Shown: positions 43,306-52,525 of the stretch, piece by piece
Layout: every line of letters begins with the position of its first letter
Position numbering within the stretch: the first letter of the stretch is position 1
DNA from: Nitrospiraceae bacterium
Lineage (GTDB): Bacteria > Nitrospirota > Nitrospiria > Nitrospirales > Nitrospiraceae
Reading direction: 5' to 3'
Assembly: GCA_919902505.1 (NCBI GenBank)
Contig: CAKKRE010000007.1
Span: forward strand, 1-64,000
Length of the DNA stretch: 64,000 nt
Program-made: the position numbers and the translations under genes
The notes under the pieces: generated by a model
Database searches by the model: none
The model's input: only the letters and a program-made list of their open reading frames with translations
Told to the model about the DNA's origin: nothing

Positions 43306-43790
43306 CCTTTGAAACTCCGAATTCGTTCTTGGAGCCTCCGAGCCACTTCGGGATGCACAAAGTCCTGGAGCGATCCGCCGTGGCTGGCGACATCCTTAAT
43401 GATGGTGGAAGACAAATAGGAATATTCCTCACTGGGCATCAGGAAGACCGTTTCGACGGTTTCCGCCAGCTTGCGATTGATGAGCGCCATCTGAAACTCG
43501 TGTTCGAAATCAGAAATCGCCCGTAAGCCACGCAGAATGGCATGGGCACCGCATTCCCGCACAAAATCCACCAGCAGCCCTTCGAACGTGGTGACCTCCA
43601 GGTTCGGCAGATCTTTGGTCACCAGTCCCACCATCTCCAGTCGTTCCTTCACGCTGAAGAACGGGTGTTTGCCCGGGTTGGGTGCGATCGCCACAATCAC
43701 TTTTTCGAACATCCGAAACCCGCGCCGAATGATGTCGCTGTGTCCATGCGTGATCGGATCGAATGTGCCGGGATAGACGGCGATCTTCAT
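43302..43790 (-). CDS. coaD: Phosphopantetheine adenylyltransferase
   Basis: A 162-residue CoaD: AVYPGTFDPITHGHSDII (nucleotidyltransferase HxGH-like motif), and SSTIIKDVASHGG near the end. It makes dephospho-CoA from 4'-phosphopantetheine and ATP. It overlaps rsmD by 4 bases and the aminotransferase by 4, so the three form one minus-strand unit. Confidence 0.96.
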   Translation of the reverse strand: MKIAVYPGTFDPITHGHSDIIRRGFRMFEKVIVAIAPNPGKHPFFSVKERLEMVGLVTKDLPNLEVTTFEGLLVDFVRECGAHAILRGLRAISDFEHEFQMALINRKLAETVETVFLMPSEEYSYLSSTIIKDVASHGGSLQDFVHPEVARRLQERIRSFKG

Positions 43791-44359
43791 TGTGGGTCGG
43801 CTTCTTTCGGTGTGAGCTGAAATCGTGTAAGCGCGGTGTCGCCGTAATCGTACCGTTTGACCTGCGAGAGCAGGCCCAGGGTCTGCGGGATCTCCGCTTT
43901 CTTTCCGTGCTCAAGGATCACTACGGCGGCGTCGGTCAGCCACCCCGCGTTCCATTCCTGCGCCATGGCGATGAGCTCTGGGGTCAATTGGTAGGGCGGA
44001 TCGCAGAACACAATGTCGTAGGGGCCCGACCACTGGGTTGCCTGACGGAAAAACTGGCTGACCTGGCAGGCGCAGACATTGGCGGATTGTTGGAGGCCGC
44101 ATTGCTCAAGGTTCGAGTTGAGCAGGCGCAGGGCCTGACGATCTGCTTCCACAAAGGTCACATGTGCCGCGCCGCGGCTCAGCGCTTCAATTCCGATCGA
44201 GCCGGTACCGGCATAGAGGTCGAGCACACGAGCTCCCGTGGTCCGTTCGCCAAGGATCGAAAAGAGGGCCTCTTTCACTCGGTCGGACGTCGGTCGAATC
44301 GCCTGTCCTCTGGGACCAAGCAACCGTCGGCCCCGGTGAAGCCCTGCGATGACGCGCAT
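43787..44359 (-). CDS. rsmD: 16S rRNA (guanine-966-N2)-methyltransferase
   Basis: A 190-residue SAM methyltransferase. It begins MRVIAGLHRGRRL and has TSDRVKEALFSIL, the SAM motif VLDLYAGTGSIGIEAL and the catalytic DPPY. These match RsmD. It is the first gene of the rsmD-coaD-aminotransferase unit. Confidence 0.95.
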   Translation of the reverse strand: MRVIAGLHRGRRLLGPRGQAIRPTSDRVKEALFSILGERTTGARVLDLYAGTGSIGIEALSRGAAHVTFVEADRQALRLLNSNLEQCGLQQSANVCACQVSQFFRQATQWSGPYDIVFCDPPYQLTPELIAMAQEWNAGWLTDAAVVILEHGKKAEIPQTLGLLSQVKRYDYGDTALTRFQLTPKEADPQ

Positions 44360-44669
44360 GATCGTATTCGGGTGAGAGCCATTCGTCTCTGGCTAAGAAG
44401 TGAGAGACTCTAACACAGCGTTTTTGAAGGGGTCAAGGTGACGAGGTGTCATGACGGAGATGGGAGCGCCGAAAAGGTCTCCTCCCCGCCGAGGGGCGGG
44501 GAGCGCTGCAGACGTCGAGGAGGAGTGGGCGTGCTTTGACGCGTAGGAAGCGGCTCGCTATAATCGGGCGACATCAAGGCTCGGTTCACACGGGCTGAGG
44601 AGGTGGCCGAAATTCACAGGTCGTCACACCACCACATCACACAGAGAACAGAGCAGCGAACGCGCCGGA
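44360..44669. other. Intergenic region with a strong promoter and hairpin
   Basis: A CTCCCCGCC-GAGG-GGCGGGGAG hairpin lies around 44483-44505, possibly a terminator. A near-perfect plus-strand promoter follows at 44536-44564. Downstream there is no clear gene on the plus strand before the antisense end of the zinc-ribbon gene. Confidence 0.5.
44536..44564 (+). promoter_or_regulatory. Strong sigma-70-type promoter without a gene
   Basis: TTGACG (44536-44541), a 17-base spacer and TATAAT (44559-44564) are close to consensus. Transcription would start near 44571 and run toward, and antisense to, the gene ending at 44670. Confidence 0.6.
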
Positions 44670-44843
44670 CTAGCGGGTCGCGACGGGCTGAGCTTCGCGA
44701 GCGGCGAGGCTCTTTCTTCGATTCGCCGAAATCGTCCGATCGATGATGGCTCCACAGTTAATGCACTTCCAGGCGTAGAAAATGAGGAAGAAGTCTGAGA
44801 ACCGTTCCAACATCATCATGCCTTTGCACTTCGGACATTCCAT
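44670..44843 (-). CDS. Small zinc-ribbon protein
   Basis: A 57-residue protein with CPKC near residue 3 and CINC near residue 28, which together form a zinc ribbon, and a basic tail. I chose the ATG at 44843 because AGGAGGAGCAA lies directly upstream on the minus strand; a longer reading from 44927 adds 28 residues without a site. The function is unknown. The TTGACA on the minus strand near 44915 may be its -35 box. Confidence 0.7.
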   Translation of the reverse strand: MECPKCKGMMMLERFSDFFLIFYAWKCINCGAIIDRTISANRRKSLAAREAQPVATR

Positions 44844-45028
44844 TTGCTCCTCCTGGGTGGTGACGTTTACAGCTGTGTCATCTCTCAAGCAAGAGCTGCA
44901 CCAAAATGTCAAGTCTATGTTTTTCAACTACTTCTGTATGTCAACCGCCATACATGAGATGCGCCAGGCGTCAAGTCTCCGGCACAAAAAGGTGCAAGCC
45001 GACATTTTTTTGTCGTAGGAAGTAGGCG

Positions 45029-45745
45029 ATGACACCCAAAAAAGAAGGGCGCGGGATTGGAAAGTGGCCTGAGACTGAACGTCCGCGCGAACGTTTGCTC
45101 CGTGAGGGTGCGGAAAGCCTCTCTGATGCGCAATTATTGGCCATTCTGCTGCGCGTGGGGCGGCAGGAAGCCTCCGCCGTCAAAGTCGGGATGGAAGTCC
45201 TCGATCGTGTCGGAGGCATCTTCGGCCTGCTGCATTGCAGTGCTGAAGAACTCTGTGCCATCCCCGGAGTAGGGCCTGCCAAGGCTGCGCAGATAAAGGC
45301 GGCGGTGGAAGTCGGGAAACGCGCGGTGTCTGCGCCGTTGACGACCGGGACGCGCATCAGCTCGAGCGCCGACCTGTTTAAGCATTATCACGCACGGTTG
45401 CGGGACTTGCGGCACGAGATTTTCGCTGTGGTGCTGCTGGATGCCAAGAACCAAGTCATCCGGGACGTGACGATTTCCGAAGGCAGTCTGACCTTGAGCA
45501 TCGTGCATCCGAGGGAAGTCTTTATTCCCGCCATGCGTGCGTCTGCCGCCGGGGTCATTTTTCTGCACAATCATCCCAGCGGGGACCCCACCCCAAGCCA
45601 GGAAGATCGTGTGTTGACGGCCAGGCTGGTGTCTGCCGGTTCTCTCCTGGGAATCCAGGTCCTGGATCACCTCATCGTGGGGGACGGCCGCTATGTCAGT
45701 TTTGCCGACCAGGGGTGGTTGAATGGGGAAGGCACCAGGGCATGA
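45029..45745 (+). CDS. radC: RadC family JAB1-domain protein
   Basis: A 238-residue RadC. The N-terminal helix-hairpin-helix part (about residues 20-100, with IPGVGPAKAAQIKAA) is followed by the JAB1/MPN metalloprotease-like domain with HNHPSGDPTPSQED, the full HxHx7SxxD motif. Despite the name a repair function is not established. Its ATG at 45029 precedes EF-G-like by 134 bp. Confidence 0.94.
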   Translation: MTPKKEGRGIGKWPETERPRERLLREGAESLSDAQLLAILLRVGRQEASAVKVGMEVLDRVGGIFGLLHCSAEELCAIPGVGPAKAAQIKAAVEVGKRAVSAPLTTGTRISSSADLFKHYHARLRDLRHEIFAVVLLDAKNQVIRDVTISEGSLTLSIVHPREVFIPAMRASAAGVIFLHNHPSGDPTPSQEDRVLTARLVSAGSLLGIQVLDHLIVGDGRYVSFADQGWLNGEGTRA

Positions 45746-45878
45746 ACTGCGGCGACCGATCGCGCTCGCTCCTTTCCCGGCAGAACTCGATCGAATGTTT
45801 TGAGAAAGGATGGCATCACCGGCACGTGTCTCTCTAACCAGGCCCACAGCGGCCGCCGACTCATCGGAGGAGGTCATC

Positions 45879-47984
45879 ATGAACGTTCCCCTCACCGAAT
45901 CCATCAGGAATGTGGCTGTGGTATCGCATGCGGGATCGGGCAAAACCTCGTTAGTCGAAGCGCTGGCCTACTGCGCTGGCAGTCTCTCCGCTCCCGGCTC
46001 CATCTTCGCCGGAACCACGGTGTCGGATTTTGAGCCGGAAGAAATCCATCGCCGAACCTCACTCAACACCTCCGTCCTTCGTTGCTCTTATCAGGATCGA
46101 GTGCTCACGCTTCTGGATACCCCGGGCTCGCCCAGCCTCCTCGGTGAGACCCGATCGGCATTGCGTGCGGCAGATGGTGTGGTATTGGTCGTGAGTGCGG
46201 CCTCGGGCGTGCGCAGCGCCCTCCAGAGGATCTGGTCGATGGTCCGTGACTCCGGGTTACCCTGTGTCGTGTTCGTCAATGATCTGGACAGGGACGGCAC
46301 GGTATTCGACAACACGGTGGAAGATCTGATCAAGGAATTGGAGATGACTGCCGTTCCGCTGATCCTGCCGATGGGCAGCGGTGCGCAATTGGGCGACATC
46401 GTGGATGTGTTGCAGAATCGTGTGGTGACGTCACAGCCGGACCGTCCGCAATCGCAGCAGGGGCCGGTGCCGCCTGAGTGGCGTGACCGGGTTGATCAAG
46501 CCAGGCGTCGCGTGATGGAACTCGTGGCAGAGGGAGACGAGGCGCTGCTCGAACGGTATTTGACCGACGGCGCATTGACGGAGGAGGCGTTGCTGGGGGG
46601 ACTGCAGACCGGAGTTCAACGGGGGTCGCTGGTGCCCATCGTCGGAGGATCCGCTTTGCGACACATCGGTGTGCACTCGCTCCTGCACACTCTCGTCGAT
46701 CTGTTGCCCTCACCAGTCAGTCGCGCCCGGGTCGTACCGCTGCACGGTACAGGGTCGATGGAAGGCGGGGGACCGGTAAACAGGCACCCGCTGCCGACCG
46801 ATCCATTCTCCGCCGTCGTCTTCAAGACCCTCATCGATCCATTCATCGGTCGTCTTTCTTACGTGCGCGTCCATTCGGGAACGTTGGAAGCGGATACCGC
46901 CGTGTATAACTCCACGCGGCAGGTCAGGGAGCGAGGCGGGCATCTGTTCTCAATGTTCGGCAAAAAATACACGCCGATTACGCGTGCGACGGCCGGCGAG
47001 ATCGTAGCCATCGGAAAGCTGAAGGATAGTCTGACGGGGGATACGCTCTGTGACGAGCATGCGCCGATCCGATATCCCGGGATTCCATTTCCCAGGCCGG
47101 TGGTGTCGTTTGCGATTGAGCCAAAATCGAAGACAGATATCGAGAAGGTGAGTCTGGGGCTGCATAAGTTGATCGAAGAAGATCCGAGCCTGGAGTTCGT
47201 GCGTCATATCGAGACGAAGGAGATGGTCCTGAGCGGCATGGGCCAATTACACATCGATGTCGCGTTGGAAAAACTGCATCGTAAATACGGCGCGGAAGTG
47301 ATTGTGCACGCGCCGAAAATTCCTTATCGGGAAACGATTCGTAGTGTGGCCCAGGCACAGGGGAAGTATAAGAAGCAGACCGGCGGGCATGGTCAATATG
47401 GCGATTGCTGGTTGGAAGTCGGTCCGTTGCCGCGCGGCGAGGGATTCGAGTTCGAGAATAAAATCGTCGGCGGGGCGATTCCGCGTAATTTCGTGCCGGC
47501 GGTCGAAAAAGGTGTCGTGGAGGCGCTGCATGAAGGGCCGCTTGCCGGCTATCCCGCCGTCGATGTGCGGGTGACCGTCTACGATGGCTCCTACCATGTG
47601 GTGGATTCGTCCGAACTGGCTTTTAAAATCGCCGGGTCGATGGGAGTAAAAAAAGCGCTGGAAGCGGCCCATCCGATTCTGCTCGAGCCGCTGATGACGG
47701 TTGAAGTCGAGGTGCCGGCAGAATGTGTGGGGACGGTCCTTGGCGATCTCAATGCGAGACGAGGCCGGATCCTCATGGTCGAAGCGAACGGTCATATTGA
47801 AATCGTCAAGGCCCTGGTGCCACAGGCCGAGATGCTCAATTATGCGGCGTCATTAAATTCAATGACGGGAGGACAGGGAAGCTACGCAATGGAATACGCT
47901 CACTACGAGGAAGTGCCGCGTGAGTTGGCCGGCCGCATCATTGAGGAACACAAGATGGAGCGCCACGGGGCCGTGACGCATTGA
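45879..47984 (+). CDS. Elongation factor G-like GTPase (EF-G paralogue)
   Basis: A 701-residue translational GTPase with the domain order of EF-G. The P-loop is SHAGSGKTS, the G3 motif DTPG, and the G4 motif FVNDLDRDG departs from canonical NKxD. Domain IV has KQTGGHGQYGDCWLEV and the C-terminal part VPAECVGTVLGDLNARRG. A second EF-G of the usual type must exist elsewhere, since this one is divergent. The ATG at 45879 has GGAGG 5 bases upstream. The role (translation stress, ribosome recycling) is unknown. Confidence 0.85.
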   Translation: MNVPLTESIRNVAVVSHAGSGKTSLVEALAYCAGSLSAPGSIFAGTTVSDFEPEEIHRRTSLNTSVLRCSYQDRVLTLLDTPGSPSLLGETRSALRAADGVVLVVSAASGVRSALQRIWSMVRDSGLPCVVFVNDLDRDGTVFDNTVEDLIKELEMTAVPLILPMGSGAQLGDIVDVLQNRVVTSQPDRPQSQQGPVPPEWRDRVDQARRRVMELVAEGDEALLERYLTDGALTEEALLGGLQTGVQRGSLVPIVGGSALRHIGVHSLLHTLVDLLPSPVSRARVVPLHGTGSMEGGGPVNRHPLPTDPFSAVVFKTLIDPFIGRLSYVRVHSGTLEADTAVYNSTRQVRERGGHLFSMFGKKYTPITRATAGEIVAIGKLKDSLTGDTLCDEHAPIRYPGIPFPRPVVSFAIEPKSKTDIEKVSLGLHKLIEEDPSLEFVRHIETKEMVLSGMGQLHIDVALEKLHRKYGAEVIVHAPKIPYRETIRSVAQAQGKYKKQTGGHGQYGDCWLEVGPLPRGEGFEFENKIVGGAIPRNFVPAVEKGVVEALHEGPLAGYPAVDVRVTVYDGSYHVVDSSELAFKIAGSMGVKKALEAAHPILLEPLMTVEVEVPAECVGTVLGDLNARRGRILMVEANGHIEIVKALVPQAEMLNYAASLNSMTGGQGSYAMEYAHYEEVPRELAGRIIEEHKMERHGAVTH

Positions 47985-48026
47985 GCGGCGGGATCCGCGG
48001 GAGAACTGATTGCGGGGCCATGTCGC

Positions 48027-49433
48027 TTACCGATCGGCGGGCTTCAGGACGACGTAAAATGCCCGCCCTTCGCGCAGGACGCGCAAGAGAATCGTCTCGC
48101 CGCGTTTGACCTTGGAGACGGCCACCGTGAATTCTCCGACCGTGCCTGTGTCGACGCGGTTGACTTCCTTGACCAGATCGCCTTCCCGCAATCCTTCGGC
48201 CTGGGCCAGACTTCCTGCTTCCACTTTCGAGATGAGCACGCCTCTGCTCTCGTTCAGTCGAAACTTCTCCGCCAGACCCGCAGTCAGGTCCTGCACGTCG
48301 ATTCCCAGCTTCAAGTCCGTCCTGCTCTGAGGGAGAGAGGCCGTCACCACCGCGTCACGGCGCTCGCTGAGGGCCACGTTGAGCGTGAGGCGTTTGCCGT
48401 CCCGCACGACTTCAACATGCGTCGTGGAGCCGGGGTCTAACGCGGCGACCAGGCGGGACAGTTTGTTCGGGGTGTCGACGAGCGCGCCGTCGACTTTGGT
48501 GATGACATCGCCCGGCTTGATGCCGGCCAGAGCAGCCGGGTCCCGTTCGAATACTTCGTTCACCAGGACACCTTCGTTCTCATCCACGCCGAATTTGTTG
48601 GCCAGGTCCGGCGTCAGCGGTTGCAGACCGACGCCCAGCCAGGCCCGCACGACCTTTCCCTTCGAGATGAGCTGGTTCATCACCTGCTTGGCCATGTTGG
48701 AGGGAATCGCAAATCCGATCCCCTGGGCAAAATTGATGATGGCCGTGTTGATGCCGATGACATCTCCCCGCAGATTGAAGAGCGGTCCGCCGGAGTTCCC
48801 TGGATTGATGGAGGCGTCGGTCTGGATGAAGTTTTCGTACCGCGAGAGATTGATGTTTTCCCGTCCGATGCCGCTGACCACGCCGAGCGTGACTGTTCGA
48901 TCCAAACCGAAGGGGTTTCCAACGGCCAGCACCCACTGACCGACCTTCACTCCGGTGGAGTCACCGAACCGGGCGGCGGGGAGGGGGTGGTCGGTCGTGA
49001 CCTTCAGCACAGCGAGGTCGGTATCCGGATCCTTGCCGACGACTTGCGCGAACAATTTCGTCTTGTCGGACAGGCGGACCTCGACTTCCGTGGCATCACC
49101 GACCACATGGTTATTCGTAATGATGTGGCCGTTCGGATCGACGATGACGCCGGAGCCGGAGCCTGTCGAGTTCGGAACCCGCTCACCGGATCCGTCGCGC
49201 GACTTGCCCAGGGTCTGAATCGGGAAAATGCTCACGACCGAAGGTTTGGCCTCCTCGGCCAAGTCTGTGATCACGGTTTGGAGTTCTTCGAGTATGCGTA
49301 ACCCGGGCGATTCTTTCCGGGGGGGGGATGCAAGGTCGGTAGCGGCCAGGGTGATCGCTGAGGTGCCCGTCAGCCACCCGGAGAAACTGAGAGCGAGAAC
49401 GAGTGCGGTCGCGAAGGAAGTCTGTGTTTTCAT
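48027..49433 (-). CDS. degP: HtrA/DegP-type periplasmic serine protease
   Basis: A 468-residue protease. A signal peptide (about 1-30) is followed by a trypsin-like domain with the triad His in ITNNHVVG, Asp in DTDLAVLKV and Ser in NPGNSGGPLF, and two PDZ domains at the C-terminus (about 270-360 and 375-468). It acts as chaperone and protease for misfolded envelope proteins. The coding sequence has a run of nine C (49319-49327 on the plus strand as G) near the 5' end. I chose the ATG at 49433 because a signal peptide follows directly. Confidence 0.93.
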   Translation of the reverse strand: MKTQTSFATALVLALSFSGWLTGTSAITLAATDLASPPRKESPGLRILEELQTVITDLAEEAKPSVVSIFPIQTLGKSRDGSGERVPNSTGSGSGVIVDPNGHIITNNHVVGDATEVEVRLSDKTKLFAQVVGKDPDTDLAVLKVTTDHPLPAARFGDSTGVKVGQWVLAVGNPFGLDRTVTLGVVSGIGRENINLSRYENFIQTDASINPGNSGGPLFNLRGDVIGINTAIINFAQGIGFAIPSNMAKQVMNQLISKGKVVRAWLGVGLQPLTPDLANKFGVDENEGVLVNEVFERDPAALAGIKPGDVITKVDGALVDTPNKLSRLVAALDPGSTTHVEVVRDGKRLTLNVALSERRDAVVTASLPQSRTDLKLGIDVQDLTAGLAEKFRLNESRGVLISKVEAGSLAQAEGLREGDLVKEVNRVDTGTVGEFTVAVSKVKRGETILLRVLREGRAFYVVLKPADR

Positions 49434-49520
49434 GCTAGGCAAGCTCCGGGGGCCGAATCTCACGAATCAGGATCAGCTTCAGAATAACAGATTCGTGAAC
49501 GGCAGCGAAAGCGAGGAGGC

Positions 49521-50159
49521 TTAGGCGGATTTCGATGCCGCCGGTCGTTGGAAATGCGGAAGCCAGTGAGCCAGGTCGTGGCGAAGGCCGACCAGAATCA
49601 CAATGTCGTCGGGCCGGAGCGTCATGGAATCGGAGAGCGGGAGCAGGAATGGGCCTCGAAAGACCGCCACGATGTGGGTTGTCGACGGCAGGTCGAATTC
49701 ACCGATCGGATGGCCGATGACCGGTGCGCCACGGGCGACGAGCACGCGTTCGATGGCCGCGTCACGCAGACCCAGTTCGCGCTGCATGGTCAGCAGGTCC
49801 TCGTGGGCCAATTCGATCTTGAGGTCACGGATATGCCGCTCGATCTGTTGCAAGGCGGCCTGTTGCCCCTTGATGCGGTCGGAGGCTGTGCGGATGGTGT
49901 CTTCCAGGGTTGAGAGGGTGGCGGGAGCGGCCGACGGCATGGTGCCGGAGGGTTTGGTTCCCAGCTCTGCGATGCGGCGACCGATCTGTCGATGGATGGC
50001 GTGAATCTGGTTCAGAATCGTCGTGGCCTGACCATGGAGGCGCAGGACATGGACTTTGCGGTTGACGCGTTCCGCGATGGCGACAATCGTCTCGTAGAGT
50101 GCGCTGCCGGTGAGGAACAGTTCTTTGTGGACGCGAGCCAACAGCTCAAAAGACAGCAT
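49521..50159 (-). CDS. TrkA-C (RCK_C) domain protein with N-terminal helical part
   Basis: A 212-residue soluble protein. Residues 1-130 are helical and coiled-coil-like with no clear family (PhoU-like possibility). Residues about 140-205 look like a TrkA C-terminal domain: a ligand-binding sandwich with APVIGHPIGEFDLPS, VAVFRGPFLLPLSDSMTLRPDDIVILVG. Such domains regulate potassium channels and other transporters. No channel gene lies nearby, so its partner is unknown. Confidence 0.75.
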   Translation of the reverse strand: MLSFELLARVHKELFLTGSALYETIVAIAERVNRKVHVLRLHGQATTILNQIHAIHRQIGRRIAELGTKPSGTMPSAAPATLSTLEDTIRTASDRIKGQQAALQQIERHIRDLKIELAHEDLLTMQRELGLRDAAIERVLVARGAPVIGHPIGEFDLPSTTHIVAVFRGPFLLPLSDSMTLRPDDIVILVGLRHDLAHWLPHFQRPAASKSA

Positions 50160-50188
50160 CGGATAAATGTCCGATAAGATATATTATG

Positions 50189-50794
50189 TCAACTTGCTTG
50201 TCCGATTCGAGATTCCGTCCCACTCCACAACCGAACCAGATTGTCTTTGTGTCTCACCCAAATCAAGAGGCTGACGACACAGGCAAACCCGATAAAAGTC
50301 CAAGACCGATGAAACAGCAACGCCACGACTGGAAACATGGCAAAGGCGAACAGTGCGCCGCCCGACGAATATTTCCACAGGAATACGGCGCCGACCCACA
50401 AACCCATTAGGGTGAGGCCGATCCACGGAGCGACGCCCAGGGCTGCGCCTAATGCGGTGGCCACGCCCTTTCCACCCTTGAATCCCAGAAACACCGAGTG
50501 CAAATGACCGATGACCGAGGCCAGCGCGACCCAGAGAATGGCCGACTCCTGATGCAACAACATCGTGCCGACCCAGCCGGCCAGCCAGCCTTTTCCGATG
50601 TCGCCCAGCAGCGTCAGGATTCCGGCCTTTTTCCCACTCACGCGCAGGACATTGGTGAATCCCACGTTCCTGCTGCCGGCGGTGCGTGGATCCACAGCAC
50701 CCAGGAGGCGTGATACCACGACTCCAAAAGGAATCGATCCAAGGAGATAGCTGGAAAGGATGAGGAACCCGATGAGCCAGGGACTGTCCATCAA
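50189..50794 (-). CDS. plsY: Acyl-phosphate:glycerol-3-phosphate acyltransferase
   Basis: A 201-residue membrane protein with about five helices. The PlsY signatures are SYLLGSIPFGVVVSRL, GSRNVGFTNVLRVSGKKAGILTLLGDIGKG and HLHSVFLGFKGGKGVATALGA. It makes lysophosphatidate at the start of phospholipid synthesis. It is in the same minus-strand run as pgsA and kdsD. Confidence 0.95.
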   Translation of the reverse strand: MMDSPWLIGFLILSSYLLGSIPFGVVVSRLLGAVDPRTAGSRNVGFTNVLRVSGKKAGILTLLGDIGKGWLAGWVGTMLLHQESAILWVALASVIGHLHSVFLGFKGGKGVATALGAALGVAPWIGLTLMGLWVGAVFLWKYSSGGALFAFAMFPVVALLFHRSWTFIGFACVVSLLIWVRHKDNLVRLWSGTESRIGQAS

Positions 50795-50839
50795 TCGTTG
50801 CCCGGATAGCCGGAGACGAGCGTCGGCCGAATCGTCCGG

Positions 50840-51454
50840 TTAGAGACCTTTCGCTCCGACCTGACGCCAGAAGCTCCAGACATATTGTGCGCCTGACACA
50901 TAGCCCAGGATGAGCGACAGATACAAGGTCACGATGCCGGCCAGATGCAGATTGCCGATCGCTTCCACCACGGTACCTTCGAGTACCAACAGGACGATGG
51001 CAATGACCTGCAGGGCCATTTTGTATTTTCCGGTGACTTCGGCGGACATGATCATACCCTCGGAAGCCGCGATGGCCCGGAGACCGGTGACCGCCACTTC
51101 ACGCGCAATGATGAGAATCGCCACCAGCGCGCTGACCCGATCGACCTGCACCAGCAGGATCAACGCAGACAACACGAGCAGTTTGTCGGCGATCGGGTCT
51201 AAGAGTCGTCCAAGTTTGGTGATCTGACCGGTCTTGCGCGCCACGTATCCATCCAGCAGGTCCGTCACGGCCGCAACGACGAACACGATGGCCGCAGCCA
51301 AGGCTCGATCCGGCGTCGGGTCGATGAGCAACGTGACGAAGACCGGGATCAAGAGAATCCGGACGAGCGTCAGCACGTTGGGCAGATTGATGTTGCTTTC
51401 CTGCCCTGCCGACCGCATCAGCACCAGCCCGGCTTGTTTCCAGTTTTCTGCCAT
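50840..51454 (-). CDS. pgsA: CDP-diacylglycerol-glycerol-3-phosphate 3-phosphatidyltransferase
   Basis: A 204-residue membrane enzyme of the CDP-alcohol phosphotransferase family. The catalytic motif DLLDGYVARKTGQITKLGRLLDPIADKLL (DxxDGxxAR...GxxxDxxxD) is complete. The first 20 residues may be extra; an in-frame start at MRSAGQES is an alternative. It makes phosphatidylglycerol phosphate. Confidence 0.93.
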   Translation of the reverse strand: MAENWKQAGLVLMRSAGQESNINLPNVLTLVRILLIPVFVTLLIDPTPDRALAAAIVFVVAAVTDLLDGYVARKTGQITKLGRLLDPIADKLLVLSALILLVQVDRVSALVAILIIAREVAVTGLRAIAASEGMIMSAEVTGKYKMALQVIAIVLLVLEGTVVEAIGNLHLAGIVTLYLSLILGYVSGAQYVWSFWRQVGAKGL

Positions 51455-51487
51455 GGTCCCTTCGACGCGCAGCGCGTGATGGCTCCC

Positions 51488-52525
51488 CTACACAATGCCG
51501 TGTTTTAACAAGTCATGCAAGTGAATGACACCTGCCAAACGATCCGGTCCCTCCAGGACCACCAGCGCCGTGATGGAAAACCGTTCCATCAGCGCGACGG
51601 CTGTCGTGGCCAGTTCGTCCGGTCCGATGGTTTTCGGTTGGCGACTGGCGAGATCCCCGGCGGTCACTTTGCTGAAGTCCCCGCCTGCTTGAATGAAGCG
51701 TCGCAAATCCCCATCGGTCACAATTCCGTACAGCGACCCCTTGGCGTTGACCACCGTCGTCATCCCGAGCTTCTTCGAGGTCATCTCCAGGATGGTATCC
51801 GCTCCGGACACAGTGTCGCGCACACGCGGCAGGTGATCGCCATGCTGCATGAGGTCACGCACTTTCACCAGTAGCCGTCGCCCTAAGGTGCCGCCGGGGT
51901 GAAACTGCGCGAAATCGTCCTGTTTGAAACCGCGCTTTTGAAGCAACGCGACTGCCAGGGCATCACCCATGGCCAAGGTTGCGGTGGTACTGGCAGTCGG
52001 GGCCAATCCCAGTGGGCAGGCTTCCTCATCGACCGATACATCCAGCGTGACGTCACTGTTTTTCGCCAGCGTCGAGGCCATTTTCCCCGTCATTCCCACG
52101 ACCGGAATGTTCATGCGTTTCACGAAGGGCAGCAATTGGAGGACTTCCTGTGTCTCGCCGCTATTGGAGATGGCGATCAACACGTCCCGTCGAGCCAGCA
52201 TGCCGAGGTCGCCATGGACGCCTTCCGCCGGATGTAGGAAGAAGGAGGGGGTGCCGGTGCTGGCCAATGTCGCCGCGATTTTTTGGCCGATCAGTCCGGA
52301 CTTGCCCATACCGGAAATGACCACCTTGCCCTGGCATTCATAGAGAAAGTTGACGGCCGAGGCGAACCGGTCGTCGAGGCGAGCCATCAATTCCAGTACG
52401 GCTCGCGCTTCGATCTCCAAGACACGTCTCCCCTCCTGCACGCTGGCATCCTGTTGAGGGCGTCGAGCGGCGCGCTTGGGTGCGGGTGATGGGGCGGACC
52501 CGGTTATTTTGCGGCTGCGTCCCAT
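51488..52525 (-). CDS. kdsD: D-arabinose-5-phosphate isomerase
   Basis: A 345-residue KdsD/KpsF. A SIS domain (about 60-190, with [40 protein letters not shown]) is followed by two CBS domains (about 225-345). It converts ribulose-5-phosphate to arabinose-5-phosphate for Kdo. The first 25 residues are a basic extension. It overlaps kdsA by 22 bases. Confidence 0.94.
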   Translation of the reverse strand: MGRSRKITGSAPSPAPKRAARRPQQDASVQEGRRVLEIEARAVLELMARLDDRFASAVNFLYECQGKVVISGMGKSGLIGQKIAATLASTGTPSFFLHPAEGVHGDLGMLARRDVLIAISNSGETQEVLQLLPFVKRMNIPVVGMTGKMASTLAKNSDVTLDVSVDEEACPLGLAPTASTTATLAMGDALAVALLQKRGFKQDDFAQFHPGGTLGRRLLVKVRDLMQHGDHLPRVRDTVSGADTILEMTSKKLGMTTVVNAKGSLYGIVTDGDLRRFIQAGGDFSKVTAGDLASRQPKTIGPDELATTAVALMERFSITALVVLEGPDRLAGVIHLHDLLKHGIV

